Below, piece after piece: positions 41,525-49,881 of a stretch of DNA of 64,000 bases. The position numbers and the translations under genes were made by a program. The notes beneath the pieces are model-generated. The model saw only the letters and a list, made by a program, of their open reading frames with translations, was not told the DNA's origin and did not search any database. The stretch is from Paraburkholderia bannensis NBRC 103871 (GTDB taxonomy: Bacteria; Pseudomonadota; Gammaproteobacteria; Burkholderiales; Burkholderiaceae): contig NZ_BAYA01000006.1 in NCBI RefSeq assembly GCF_000685015.1, forward strand, positions 248,001 through 312,000, given 5' to 3'. Each line of letters opens with the position of its first letter. The stretch's first letter is position 1.

Positions 41525-41628
41525 AAGCCCGCGTCAAACCCGCTTGAATCAGGGCTGAATCCGGCCCGGTTCAGGGCTGATTCAGGGCCGGTTCCGCATC
41601 GGGCGAGCTCGCGGCGGCGCGCCTGATG

Positions 41629-41656
41629 GCCGCCATAGGGCGCGCCCTATGGCGGC
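41629..41656. promoter_or_regulatory. Perfect 28-bp palindrome upstream of a LysR regulator gene
   Basis: GCCGCCATAGGGCG followed immediately by its exact reverse complement CGCCCTATGGCGGC, with no spacer. It is followed at 41671-41682 by the LysR-box-like dyad CATAA-GG-TTATG. Position is 105 bp after the isomerase stop and 127 bp before the regulator ATG. It could be an operator or a hairpin terminator lacking a T-tract. Confidence 0.8.
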
Positions 41657-41783
41657 GCGGCGCGCGGCGGCATAAGGTTATGCCTGAAGCCGTGCGCGCA
41701 CGGCACGGCAGCCGCTCCCCACGCGGCTTTTCACGCCCGCTTCGCGCCGCACTGCACGCCGAATCCCCACACCTTTGCATTAC

Positions 41784-42815
41784 ATGGACGACACTGCCCT
41801 TTCCCTCGACATCTGGCTCGTGCGCGTGCTGCGCACGCTGCTGGTCGAGCGCAGCGTCACGCAGGCCGCGCTGCGGCTGAACCAGACCCAGCCGGCCATC
41901 AGCACGGCGCTGCGGCGGCTGCGCGAGATCCTCGGCGACCCGATTCTCGTGCGCGGCAAGGCCGGCATGGTGCCGACCGAATACGGCGAGTCGCTGCTCG
42001 CGCACGCCCAGCGCGTGCTGCGCGACGTGGATTTCGTCGCCACGCCGCACGGCGACTTCGACCCGGAGCGCTCCAGGCGCACCTTCCGTGTGGCCGCGCC
42101 CGACTATCTCAACGACTTCTTCATGCCGACGCTGATCGCTTGGTTCCGCGAAGCGGCGCCCGCAGCACGGCTGGAGATCCTGTCGCTGTCGCCCACGCTC
42201 GACCACTACGGCGCGCTGGAGGCCGGCGAGCTCGACATCGTGATCGGCAACTGGCCGAAGCCCGATGCGCGCTTCTCGCGCAGCGACCTGTTCACGGATC
42301 GCATCGTGTGCATGATGCGCGCCGATCACCCGCTCGCGCGCGGCCCGCTCACGCGCGAGGCCTATCTGGCGGCCGGGCATCTCGCGCCCACGCCTTATAC
42401 GGGCGCCAACGCCAGCCCCATCGATATCGGCTTCGCGAAGGCCCGCGCGCACCGGCGCATCGTGGCGACGCTGCCCTACTTCGGGCTCGTGCCGCAGGTG
42501 CTGCTGCAATCGGATCTGATCTTCACCACGACGCGCCGTTTCGCCACGCACTACGCGGGCCTGCTGCCGATTGCCGTGGCGGAGCCGCCGTTCGCGTTTC
42601 CGCGCATCCGCTGCTATCAGATGTGGCACCCGCAGCCGGACAGGCCCAGCGACGTGCACTGGCTGCGCGACCTGATCGAAGGCGTGTCGGCGTCGTTGAC
42701 CGTGCGCGGCGGCAAGCGTGCGAGCGGCGCAAGCAAGCGCGGGGCTTCGGGCACGCGCAGCAAGCCGGTTGTGCAGGCCGTTTCGGCTTCGGCATCGACG
42801 CAGGAAGAAGCCTGA
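41784..42815 (+). CDS. LysR-family transcriptional regulator (NahR/DntR-like branch)
   Basis: The 343 residues comprise a winged HTH (about 8-66; VTQAALRLNQTQPAISTALRRLREILGDPILVR in two segments) and a periplasmic-binding-type effector domain (about 97-300; FRVAAPDYLNDFFMPTL, LEAGELDIVIG). The C-terminal tail (310-343) is Ser/Ala/Lys-rich. The HTH pattern NQTQPAIS...GDPILVRGKAGMVPTEYG is that of regulators responding to aromatic compounds. The ATG at 41784 is chosen over a TTG three codons upstream. Probable targets are itself and the upstream isomerase. Confidence 0.9.
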   Translation: MDDTALSLDIWLVRVLRTLLVERSVTQAALRLNQTQPAISTALRRLREILGDPILVRGKAGMVPTEYGESLLAHAQRVLRDVDFVATPHGDFDPERSRRTFRVAAPDYLNDFFMPTLIAWFREAAPAARLEILSLSPTLDHYGALEAGELDIVIGNWPKPDARFSRSDLFTDRIVCMMRADHPLARGPLTREAYLAAGHLAPTPYTGANASPIDIGFAKARAHRRIVATLPYFGLVPQVLLQSDLIFTTTRRFATHYAGLLPIAVAEPPFAFPRIRCYQMWHPQPDRPSDVHWLRDLIEGVSASLTVRGGKRASGASKRGASGTRSKPVVQAVSASASTQEEA

Positions 42816-42879
42816 CGTCGTTCGCAACCGCGCCTATCGTTCGGATTGCAAACCAATCTTCACGCGAACGCTTTCGCGT

Positions 42880-43275
42880 TCATTTCGACACTTTCATTTT
42901 CCAGTCGGGATGGTTCGCGAGCGCGAGTTCGCCGTCGTCGCCCTTGACGACCGGGCTGCACCAGTCGGACACGTTCCTGCGCCATTGAACATGGCTGCAA
43001 TACTTGCCGTCGTCGGAGATTTTCCAGGTGCCGGTGCCGGGCGACGAATAATGCTTCGATGACGTGAAGCCCGACGTCCAGACCGCTTCGACGCTGCCGT
43101 CATCGGCGTCTTTCCAGAGCGTGGTCGAGCCATCCGCGTAAGTAATCTGCACCTGTGCGCCTGGCATGAGCTGCTGGAGTTCGTCGTGCGTGAGCGGCGT
43201 GGTGCCGTCGGCGAAGGCCGTGGAGGAAGCGAGCGCCGCGATGGCGAACGCAAGGCTTGCGAGCGTGACTGTCAT
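42880..43275 (-). CDS. Secreted DUF995-like protein
   Basis: A 131-residue protein with a signal peptide (core LASLAFAIAALASSTAFA, cleavage after about residue 22). The mature part contains LMPGAQVQITYADGS, SVEAVW and two conserved-looking cysteines in GKYCSHVQWR and DWCSPVV, which may form a disulfide. The pattern resembles DUF995 periplasmic proteins. Function unknown. AGAGG lies upstream of the ATG. Confidence 0.78.
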   Translation of the reverse strand: MTVTLASLAFAIAALASSTAFADGTTPLTHDELQQLMPGAQVQITYADGSTTLWKDADDGSVEAVWTSGFTSSKHYSSPGTGTWKISDDGKYCSHVQWRRNVSDWCSPVVKGDDGELALANHPDWKMKVSK

Positions 43276-43302
43276 ATTGAACCTCTTCTACGTCATGCAG
43301 CA

Positions 43303-43349
43303 GCACAAAACAAACTGGGCGGCCACGCAAAACGCATGGCCGCCCAGTT
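43303..43349 (-). terminator. Perfect 13-bp hairpin, likely terminator of the xdh operon
   Basis: Left arm 43313-43325 (AACTGGGCGGCCA) and right arm 43337-43349 are exact reverse complements around an 11-nt loop. On the minus strand the stem is followed by TGTTTTGTG, a T-rich tail. It lies 101 bp after the xdhC stop. Confidence 0.75.
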
Positions 43350-43449
43350 CATTGAAGCTGTTGCGAAGTCCAAAAGCAAATTGATGCGCTTGCTACATTG
43401 GCGTACGCATCGTTTTGCCAGCCTGCTCTTTTGTCCTCTTTCGAATCGA

Positions 43450-44037
43450 TTACGCCTGCGCGAACGTCTCGCGATGCACTTCGTTCGGCAGCGCCAGGCG
43501 CATCTGCATCAACTGCGCGGCCACGGCCACGGCAATCGAAGACGGCGCCTTGTCCACGATCCCCTTCACGCCGATCGGGCAGGTGATCTCGCCCATGCGT
43601 TCGGCGGCCACACCGCGCTCGATCAGGCGGCGCTCGAACTTCACGCGCTTGGTCTGCGAACCGATCAGGCCAAACCACGCAAAATCGCGCCGCCGCATGA
43701 TGCGCTCCGAGAGCTCGAAATCAAGCGCGTGGTTATGCGTCATCACGATGAAGTACGCGCCGGGCGGCGCTTCGTCGACGATGGCCGCGGGCGTGTCGGT
43801 CGCCTCGACCTGCACGTTCGCGGGCACCTCGTCGGGGAAGAGCTCGTCGCGCTCGTCGACCCACTGCACGACGCACGGCAGCATGCCGAGCAGCGTCACG
43901 AGCGCATGCCCCACGTGCCCCGCGCCGAACAGCACGACATGCATCGGCCCGTACTGCGGCACCGGCGTGCTGCGCCGGCCGATCACGACCCGGCCGTGGC
44001 TGTCGACATTCACGCAATGATTCGGATGACTACGCAT
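43450..44037 (-). CDS. xdhC: XdhC-like xanthine dehydrogenase accessory protein, N-terminally short
   Basis: XdhC matures and inserts the sulfurated molybdenum cofactor. The 195-residue product has the C-terminal XdhC Rossmann domain (HVVLFGAGHVGHALV, IVMTHNHALDFELS, WFGLIGSQTKRVKFERRL, CPIGVKGI) but only about 32 residues before it. Family members normally have an additional N-terminal XdhC/CoxI domain of well over 100 residues. The start is clear: GGAG lies 7 bp upstream and xdhB ends only 28 bp away, so there is no room for the missing domain in any frame. It may be a natural short form or a deletion. Confidence 0.88.
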   Translation of the reverse strand: MRSHPNHCVNVDSHGRVVIGRRSTPVPQYGPMHVVLFGAGHVGHALVTLLGMLPCVVQWVDERDELFPDEVPANVQVEATDTPAAIVDEAPPGAYFIVMTHNHALDFELSERIMRRRDFAWFGLIGSQTKRVKFERRLIERGVAAERMGEITCPIGVKGIVDKAPSSIAVAVAAQLMQMRLALPNEVHRETFAQA

Positions 44038-44065
44038 ATCGCGCTCCTCTCTCGCTCTCGTCGCC

Positions 44066-46420
44066 TTAACCGCGCGCCATCGTCCGTACCGCGCGCACGC
44101 CCTTGAGGATTTCCTCGGCGGTCGCGGGTGCGTTCATCGGCGGGTTGAAGCGGTAATCGGCCACGCTCGCCACGGCGTCGCGGATCGCGAAGAACACCGA
44201 GAACGGCAGCAGGAGCGGCGGCTCGCCCACGGCCTTCGAGCGATGGATGCTGTCCTCGGCGTTGCGGTTCTTGAACAGCTTCACGCTGAATTCCGGCGGC
44301 GTGTCGTTCACGGTCGGAATCTTGTAGGTGGACGGCGCGTGCGTCATCAGCTTGCCGTCCGGCTTCCACCAGAGTTCTTCCGTGGTGAGCCAGCCCATGC
44401 CCTGAATGAAGCCGCCTTCCACCTGCCCCACGTCGAGCGCCGGGTTCAGCGATGCGCCCACGTCATGCAGCGCGTCGGCGCGCAGCACGCGCATTTCGCC
44501 GGTCAGCGTGTCGATCACGACTTCGGAGACCGCCGCGCCATACGAGTAGTAGAAGAACGGCCGTCCGCGCAGCGTCGCTTGATCCCAGTAAAGCTTGGGC
44601 GTGGCATAGAAGCCGTCCGACCACAACTGCACGCGCGCGAGATAGGCCTTCTGCACCAGCGTGCCGAACGGCACGACTTCGTCGCCGACGATTGCGCAGT
44701 CATTCGCAAAACGCACGTCCGCTGCGTTGACCTTGCCCTTGCCCCAGGTCGTGGCCGCGAGCGATGCCAGGCGTTCGCGCAACTGGCGCGCGGCGTCCTG
44801 GGCGGCCTTGCCGTTCAGGTCGCTGCCCGTCGATGCCGCCGTCGCCGACGTGTTGGCCACCTTGCTGGTGTCCGTCGCCGTCACGCGCACGCGGCCAAAC
44901 TCGATGCCGAGTTCATGCGCCACGACCTGCGCGACCTTGGTGTTGAGGCCCTGGCCCATCTCGGTGCCGCCGTGGTTCACGAGCACGGAGCCATCGGTAT
45001 AGATATGCACCAGCGCGCCGGCCTGGTTGAAGTGCGTGACGTTGAATGCGATGCCGAACTTGCACGGCGTGATCGCAATGCCCTTCTTGAGCACCTCGTT
45101 GTTCGCGTTGAATTCGCGGATCGCTGCGCGGCGCGCGCGATAGCCGCTCGTCTCCACGAGTTCGTCCATCAACTCGTGAATCACGTTGTCTTCGATGGTC
45201 TGGCCGTAGGGCGTCTCGTTGTTCTCGGTCTTGCCGTAGAGATTGCGCTTGCGCACGTCGAGCGGATCGAGGCCGAGCGAGCGCGACACATCGTCCATGA
45301 TGTATTCGATCGCGAACGCGCCTTGCGGGCCGCCGAAGCCACGGAACGCCGTGTTCGACTGCGTGTTGGTCTTGCCGCAGAAGCCCGAGATCGACACGTC
45401 GGGCAGCCAGTAGGCGTTGTCGAAGTGGCAGACCGCGCGCGTCATCACCGGGCCGGACAGGTCGGCCGAGAAGCCGCAACGCGACGTCATGTCGACGCTC
45501 ACGCCTTCGATCGTGCCTTGATCGTCGTAGCCCACTTCATACGTGTAGTGGAAGTCGTGACGCTTGCCCGTGATCATCATGTCGTCGTCGCGGTCGGGAC
45601 GCAGCTTCACGGGGCACAGCAGCTTCCACGCGGCCAGCGCCGCGCAGCACGCGAAAATGCCCGACTGCGATTCCTTGCCGCCGAAGCCGCCGCCCATGCG
45701 CCGGCATTCCACCAGCACGTTGTGCGAGGCCACGCCCAGCACGTGCGCGACCAGATGCTGCATTTCGCTCGGGTGCTGCGTCGAGCACCACACGTGCATG
45801 CCGTCGTCGTCCTTCGGCACGGCGTAGGCGATCTGCCCTTCCAGATAGAACTGCTCCTGGCCGCCCAGCAGCATCTCGCCTTCATGGCGATGCGCGGCGC
45901 GGGCGGCGCGCGTGGAGGCTTCGCCGCGCGCGAGCTTCATCGGCGGCAGCACCGACTGGTTCGCGGCGCGCGCCTGCTGCGCCGTGAGGATCGGCGGGAG
46001 TTCTTCGTACTGCACTTCGGCGCGGCGCGCGGCGAGGCGCGCGATATCGTGCGACGTCGCCACGACGATGAACATGGGCTGGCCCACGAACTGCACGATG
46101 CCGTCGGCCAGCACGGGATCGTCGTGGATGATCGGGCCGCAGTCGTTCACGCCGGGGATATCTTCGGCGGTCAACACGGCGACCACGCCCGGCGTCGCGC
46201 GCACTTTCGCGAGATTCATCGACACGATGCGCGCGTGCGGCTTTTGCGACAGCCCGAGCGCGGCGTGCAGCGTGCCCGCGACGGTCGGGATATCGTCGGT
46301 GTAGGTGGCGCGTCCGCTCACGTGCAGATGCGCGGATTCATGCGGGCGCGAGACGTGCACCTGTGCGAAAGGTTCACGCGCCTTGGCTTCTTCCAGGAAC
46401 GGTTCGGCTTGCTGGTTCAT
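44066..46420 (-). CDS. xdhB: Xanthine dehydrogenase molybdopterin-binding subunit
   Basis: The large subunit that hydroxylates hypoxanthine and xanthine at the molybdenum centre. The 784 residues start with the small molybdopterin domain (HLHVSGRATYTDDIP). The large domain follows with MGGGFGGKE, the substrate-pocket region TNTQSNTAFRGFGGPQG and the catalytic-Glu region KAVGEPPLLL near the C-terminus. GGAG precedes the ATG at 46420. The same frame is open far upstream, but that part lies antiphase within xdhA and is not coding. It is 38 bp downstream of xdhA. Confidence 0.96.
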   Translation of the reverse strand: MNQQAEPFLEEAKAREPFAQVHVSRPHESAHLHVSGRATYTDDIPTVAGTLHAALGLSQKPHARIVSMNLAKVRATPGVVAVLTAEDIPGVNDCGPIIHDDPVLADGIVQFVGQPMFIVVATSHDIARLAARRAEVQYEELPPILTAQQARAANQSVLPPMKLARGEASTRAARAAHRHEGEMLLGGQEQFYLEGQIAYAVPKDDDGMHVWCSTQHPSEMQHLVAHVLGVASHNVLVECRRMGGGFGGKESQSGIFACCAALAAWKLLCPVKLRPDRDDDMMITGKRHDFHYTYEVGYDDQGTIEGVSVDMTSRCGFSADLSGPVMTRAVCHFDNAYWLPDVSISGFCGKTNTQSNTAFRGFGGPQGAFAIEYIMDDVSRSLGLDPLDVRKRNLYGKTENNETPYGQTIEDNVIHELMDELVETSGYRARRAAIREFNANNEVLKKGIAITPCKFGIAFNVTHFNQAGALVHIYTDGSVLVNHGGTEMGQGLNTKVAQVVAHELGIEFGRVRVTATDTSKVANTSATAASTGSDLNGKAAQDAARQLRERLASLAATTWGKGKVNAADVRFANDCAIVGDEVVPFGTLVQKAYLARVQLWSDGFYATPKLYWDQATLRGRPFFYYSYGAAVSEVVIDTLTGEMRVLRADALHDVGASLNPALDVGQVEGGFIQGMGWLTTEELWWKPDGKLMTHAPSTYKIPTVNDTPPEFSVKLFKNRNAEDSIHRSKAVGEPPLLLPFSVFFAIRDAVASVADYRFNPPMNAPATAEEILKGVRAVRTMARG

Positions 46421-46458
46421 GGTTTCGTTCTCCGTAACTTTTTCCGTTTCCTGATGAC

Positions 46459-47994
46459 TTAAGCGGTTTCCGCCGCCACGGCGCGCACATTGATCGCCTG
46501 CGGGGCGAGCGGATTGTGCGGACGGGTCTCCAGCCAGAAACGGTAAAGCGTGTTCTTCGCGGCTTCGAGTCGATAGTCGCTGGTCGCGCGCATGTCCGAA
46601 AGCGGCGCGTAGTCGTTGCCCATCGCGATCATCGCGGCCTGCGCCGTGGCTTCGTGCCATTGCGCGTCGGCAAGCACGGCTTCGGTGTGGGTCGCGCGCT
46701 TCGGCGTGGCAGCCATGCCGCCGAAGGCGATGCGCGGCTCGCGAACCGTGTCGCCATCGGCGATGAAGGCGAACGCGGCGCACACGGCCGAAATATCCGA
46801 GTCGAAACGCTTGGACACCTTGTAGGTGCGGAACTTCAGGTTCGCACGCGCGCCGGTGCGCGTCGGCACTTTCAGCGCGAGCACGAATTCGTGCTCGGCC
46901 ATGTCTTTCTTCTGGTACGCCAGATAGAGGTCTTCGAGCGGCATCTCGCGTTCGACGTCGCCGCCGCGCAGCACCACGCGTGCGCCCAGCGCGATCAGGC
47001 CCGGCATCGAGTCGCCGATCGGCGAGCCGTTCGCCACGTTGCCGCCGATGGTGCCCGCGTTGCGGATCGGCAGCGAGGCGAAACGCAGCCACATTTCTTC
47101 CAGCTCGGGATAGTGCTTCGCCAGTTCCGCATACGCGCGCTCGACGCTCACGGCCGCGCCGATTTCGATGAACGCGTCGCTCACGGCGATCTCGCGCATC
47201 GCGTCGATCTGGCCGACGTAGACGACGTTGCCCAGCTCGCGCATCTGCTTGGTGACCCACAGGCCGATATCGGTGCTGCCCGCGAGAATGCGCGTGTCCG
47301 GGCGCGCTTCCTTGATCGCGGCGAGCGCATCCACGGTGCGCGGCGCGTCGTATTGCTGGCCCTTGTGCTCGTAATGGAAGGTGTCCTTGCGCTCGATCGT
47401 CGCGAGCGTGTTGCTCAGCGCCTTCACGTCGATGGGCGCCTTCGGCCCTTCGAGCTTGAACATCTGCTCGGCGGAATCCAGGATCGGGCGATAGCCGGTG
47501 CAGCGGCACAGGTTGCCGGTGAGCGCGTTGGCGATGTCGTCGCGCGACGGCGTGCTGCAGGCGCTCTTGCCTGCGCAGCCGCCGGGCGCGCCAGCGTGCT
47601 CGTGACCATGCTTTTCATAGAGCGCCCACATCGACATCACGAAACCCGGCGTGCAGAAACCGCACTGCGAGCCGTGGCAATCGACCATCGCCTGCTGCAC
47701 GGGATGCAGCGAGCCGTCGGGCTGGCGCAGGTCTTCGACGGTGAACAGCGCTTTGCCGTCGAGCGTCGGCAGGAACTGGATGCAGGCGTTGACGGCCTTG
47801 AAGCTCACGCCGCCTTCGGCATTGCGCTCGCCGACCACGACCGTGCACGCGCCGCAGTCGCCTTCGGCACAGCCCTCCTTGGTGCCGGTGCAGCGCGCAT
47901 CTTCGCGCAGATACTGGAGAACGCTGCGGGTGACGCCCGCGTCGCTGACTTCGCGAATCGCGTTGCGGTGATAGAAGCGGATCGGCTCACTCAT
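46459..47994 (-). CDS. xdhA: Xanthine dehydrogenase FeS/FAD subunit
   Basis: A 511-residue electron-transfer subunit. The plant-type [2Fe-2S] cluster uses GCAEGDCGAC (Cys42, 47, 50 and a later Cys). The second cluster uses CHGSQCGFC and CRCTGYRP. FAD is bound around LAGSTDIGLWV and GGNVANGSPIGDSMP. A Cys/His-rich insertion (HGHEHAGAPGGCAGKSACS) precedes the second CRC motif and is not part of the core family pattern. First gene of xdhABC. Confidence 0.96.
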   Translation of the reverse strand: MSEPIRFYHRNAIREVSDAGVTRSVLQYLREDARCTGTKEGCAEGDCGACTVVVGERNAEGGVSFKAVNACIQFLPTLDGKALFTVEDLRQPDGSLHPVQQAMVDCHGSQCGFCTPGFVMSMWALYEKHGHEHAGAPGGCAGKSACSTPSRDDIANALTGNLCRCTGYRPILDSAEQMFKLEGPKAPIDVKALSNTLATIERKDTFHYEHKGQQYDAPRTVDALAAIKEARPDTRILAGSTDIGLWVTKQMRELGNVVYVGQIDAMREIAVSDAFIEIGAAVSVERAYAELAKHYPELEEMWLRFASLPIRNAGTIGGNVANGSPIGDSMPGLIALGARVVLRGGDVEREMPLEDLYLAYQKKDMAEHEFVLALKVPTRTGARANLKFRTYKVSKRFDSDISAVCAAFAFIADGDTVREPRIAFGGMAATPKRATHTEAVLADAQWHEATAQAAMIAMGNDYAPLSDMRATSDYRLEAAKNTLYRFWLETRPHNPLAPQAINVRAVAAETA

Positions 47995-48542
47995 GATGTC
48001 TGTCTCGTCGTGTTTCTGCGGCGCGCGGGAGGCGGATTGCGGAGCGTCCCGAGGTGCCCAAAGCGCGCGCCGCGCATTCTTTCAGTGGACGGTTCGAAAA
48101 CTATCACCGCCAATATTGAGATCCCATAGCAGCAAGTACATGGGGGATATATCGTCGCGGCGATAAATCGGCGCTTCGTCGTGGTGCGGCGCTTATAGCG
48201 CAATGGCCGATTTGCGCTCATATCATTGATTTTCTTGCGAATACGCCATCGAATGCGCCCTGATCGTGCACCATAAAGCGGCAGCCCGTCTTTCTTTAAG
48301 CGTAGTTCATGCCCGCTGCGCTTCAATTCCGACCAACCCGCGCCCAACTCCGGCTATTTCCGCTCACGCGGATGTCCCTCTGTTGACACGCCGGTTATGT
48401 GCCGGCTGCGCGCAATATGCGTCGGCAGTGCGCGAAAAAACCGTGGGATACGCCCAACGCCCAGCCTTTTCAACGTCTGCATAAGAACCGGTTCCATGGG
48501 ACAATCTGACCTTTCCCGCCGTTATCTATCCGCGTTTTCCCC
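47995..48542. promoter_or_regulatory. Divergent intergenic region of xdhA with two candidate operators
   Basis: 548 bp separate xdhA (minus) from an MFS gene (plus). Two dyads stand out: TATCGTCGCGGCGATA at 48150-48165 (14 of 16 symmetric) and AGCGCAAT-GGCCG-ATTTGCGCT at 48197-48218. They lie about 155-225 bp upstream of xdhA. No purine-responsive regulator gene is adjacent, so the cognate protein is unknown. No small gene is supported here. Confidence 0.5.
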
Positions 48543-49769
48543 ATGTCCGCTGATTCAGCGCTCCCGCGCTCCGGGTTGTCGACGACCATGCAGATCATTC
48601 CGGTCGTCTTTTTCACCTTCATCTGCTACCTGACCATCGGCATTCCGCTGGCCGTGCTGCCGGGCTACGTGCACAACGACCTCGGTTTCAGCACCGTCGT
48701 CGCGGGCGCGGCGATCAGCGTGCAATACATCGCGACGCTCTGCTCGCGGGCGCTGGCCGGACGTTCGGCGGACACGCTCGGGCCGAAGAAGACCGTCAGC
48801 ATCGGCCTGACGATCTGCGGCGCAAGCGGCGTCATGCTGCTGCTCGCCACGCTCGTCGATCACTGGCCCGGCCTCTCGCTCACGCTGCTGATCGCGAGCC
48901 GCCTGCTGCTCGGCTGCGGCGAAAGCCTGTGCGGCACCGGCGCGATCCTCTGGGGCATTGGCCGCGTGGGCACCGCGCACAACGCCAAGGTGATTTCGTG
49001 GAACGGCATCGCCACCTATGGCGCGCTGGCGCTGGGCGCGCCGGTCGGCGTGGAAATGGCGCATTACCTGGGCTACTGGATGCTGGGCGTGTCGGTGATC
49101 GCGCTCGCGGCGCTGGGCTTCTGGCTCGCACGCCCGATCGCGCCGGTGCCGCTCGTGCACGGCGAGCGCATGTCGTATCGCAGCGTGGTCAAGCGCGTGC
49201 TGCCGCATGGCCTGGGACTCGCGCTCGGCTCGGCGGGCTTTGGCTCGATCGCCACCTTCATCACGCTGTTCTACGCGGCGCGCCACTGGCCCAACGCGGC
49301 GTTTTCGCTGACGGTGTTCGGCCTGATGTTCATTGGCGCGCGTCTGCTGTTCGCCAACACGATCAAGACCTTTGGCGGCTTCCGCGTGGCAATTGCCTCG
49401 TTCTCGTGCGAGTGTGTCGGCCTGCTGCTGCTGTGGCTGTCGCCCACGCCGCACGTTGCGCTGCTCGGTGCGGCGCTCACGGGCTTCGGCTTCGCGCTGG
49501 TGTTCCCGGCGCTGGGCGTCGAAGCGGTCGGCCTCGTGCCCGCCGCAAGCCGTGGGGCGGCGCTGTCGGCGTACTCGGTGTTCCTCGACCTGTCGCTTGG
49601 CATCACCGGGCCGCTGGCCGGTTATGTGGCGAACGTGTTCGGCTACGGCTCGGTGTTCCTGTTCGCCGCCATCGCCGCCGCGGCAGCCGTGGCGCTGTCC
49701 GTCTCGCTGCATCGCAAGAGCGTGCGCGAAGCGGCGCTCGCCCAGCCGGTCACATCGGACGCGCAATAA
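48543..49769 (+). CDS. MFS transporter (YfcJ/YhhS-like)
   Basis: A 408-residue, 12-helix major facilitator protein. [20 protein letters not shown] is the helix 2-3 loop signature, and [22 protein letters not shown] is the extended helix-4 pattern of the YfcJ/YhhS group of efflux-like carriers. The start at 48543 opens 16 residues before the first helix. Divergent from xdhA; purine transport is possible from position only. A strong terminator follows. Confidence 0.88.
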   Translation: MSADSALPRSGLSTTMQIIPVVFFTFICYLTIGIPLAVLPGYVHNDLGFSTVVAGAAISVQYIATLCSRALAGRSADTLGPKKTVSIGLTICGASGVMLLLATLVDHWPGLSLTLLIASRLLLGCGESLCGTGAILWGIGRVGTAHNAKVISWNGIATYGALALGAPVGVEMAHYLGYWMLGVSVIALAALGFWLARPIAPVPLVHGERMSYRSVVKRVLPHGLGLALGSAGFGSIATFITLFYAARHWPNAAFSLTVFGLMFIGARLLFANTIKTFGGFRVAIASFSCECVGLLLLWLSPTPHVALLGAALTGFGFALVFPALGVEAVGLVPAASRGAALSAYSVFLDLSLGITGPLAGYVANVFGYGSVFLFAAIAAAAAVALSVSLHRKSVREAALAQPVTSDAQ

Positions 49770-49792
49770 CGCTCAGCGCCATTCCCGCACCA

Positions 49793-49835
49793 TAAAAAAA
49801 CCGCACCGGGCAGCCAGCCCGATGCGGTTTTTTTG
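49793..49835. terminator. Strong bidirectional intrinsic terminator
   Basis: AAAAAAACCGCACCGGGC-AGCCA-GCCCGATGCGGTTTTTTT. The stem of about 12 bp with one mismatch and seven-base A and T tracts lies between the convergent MFS and aspD genes. Confidence 0.95.
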
Positions 49836-49881
49836 CGCCTGGCGACGCGCGAAAGCGCCGCCACACGTCTATCGCCCTGCC

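Noticed and set aside
44243..46462. 739-codon plus-strand frame opposite xdhB
   Set aside because: Antisense shadow of a clear xanthine dehydrogenase subunit; composition is Arg/His/Ala-rich with no fold signature.
46421..47509. Extension of the xdhB frame to 1147 codons
   Set aside because: The added part lies inside xdhA in another frame; a ribosome site and family alignment fix the start at 46420.
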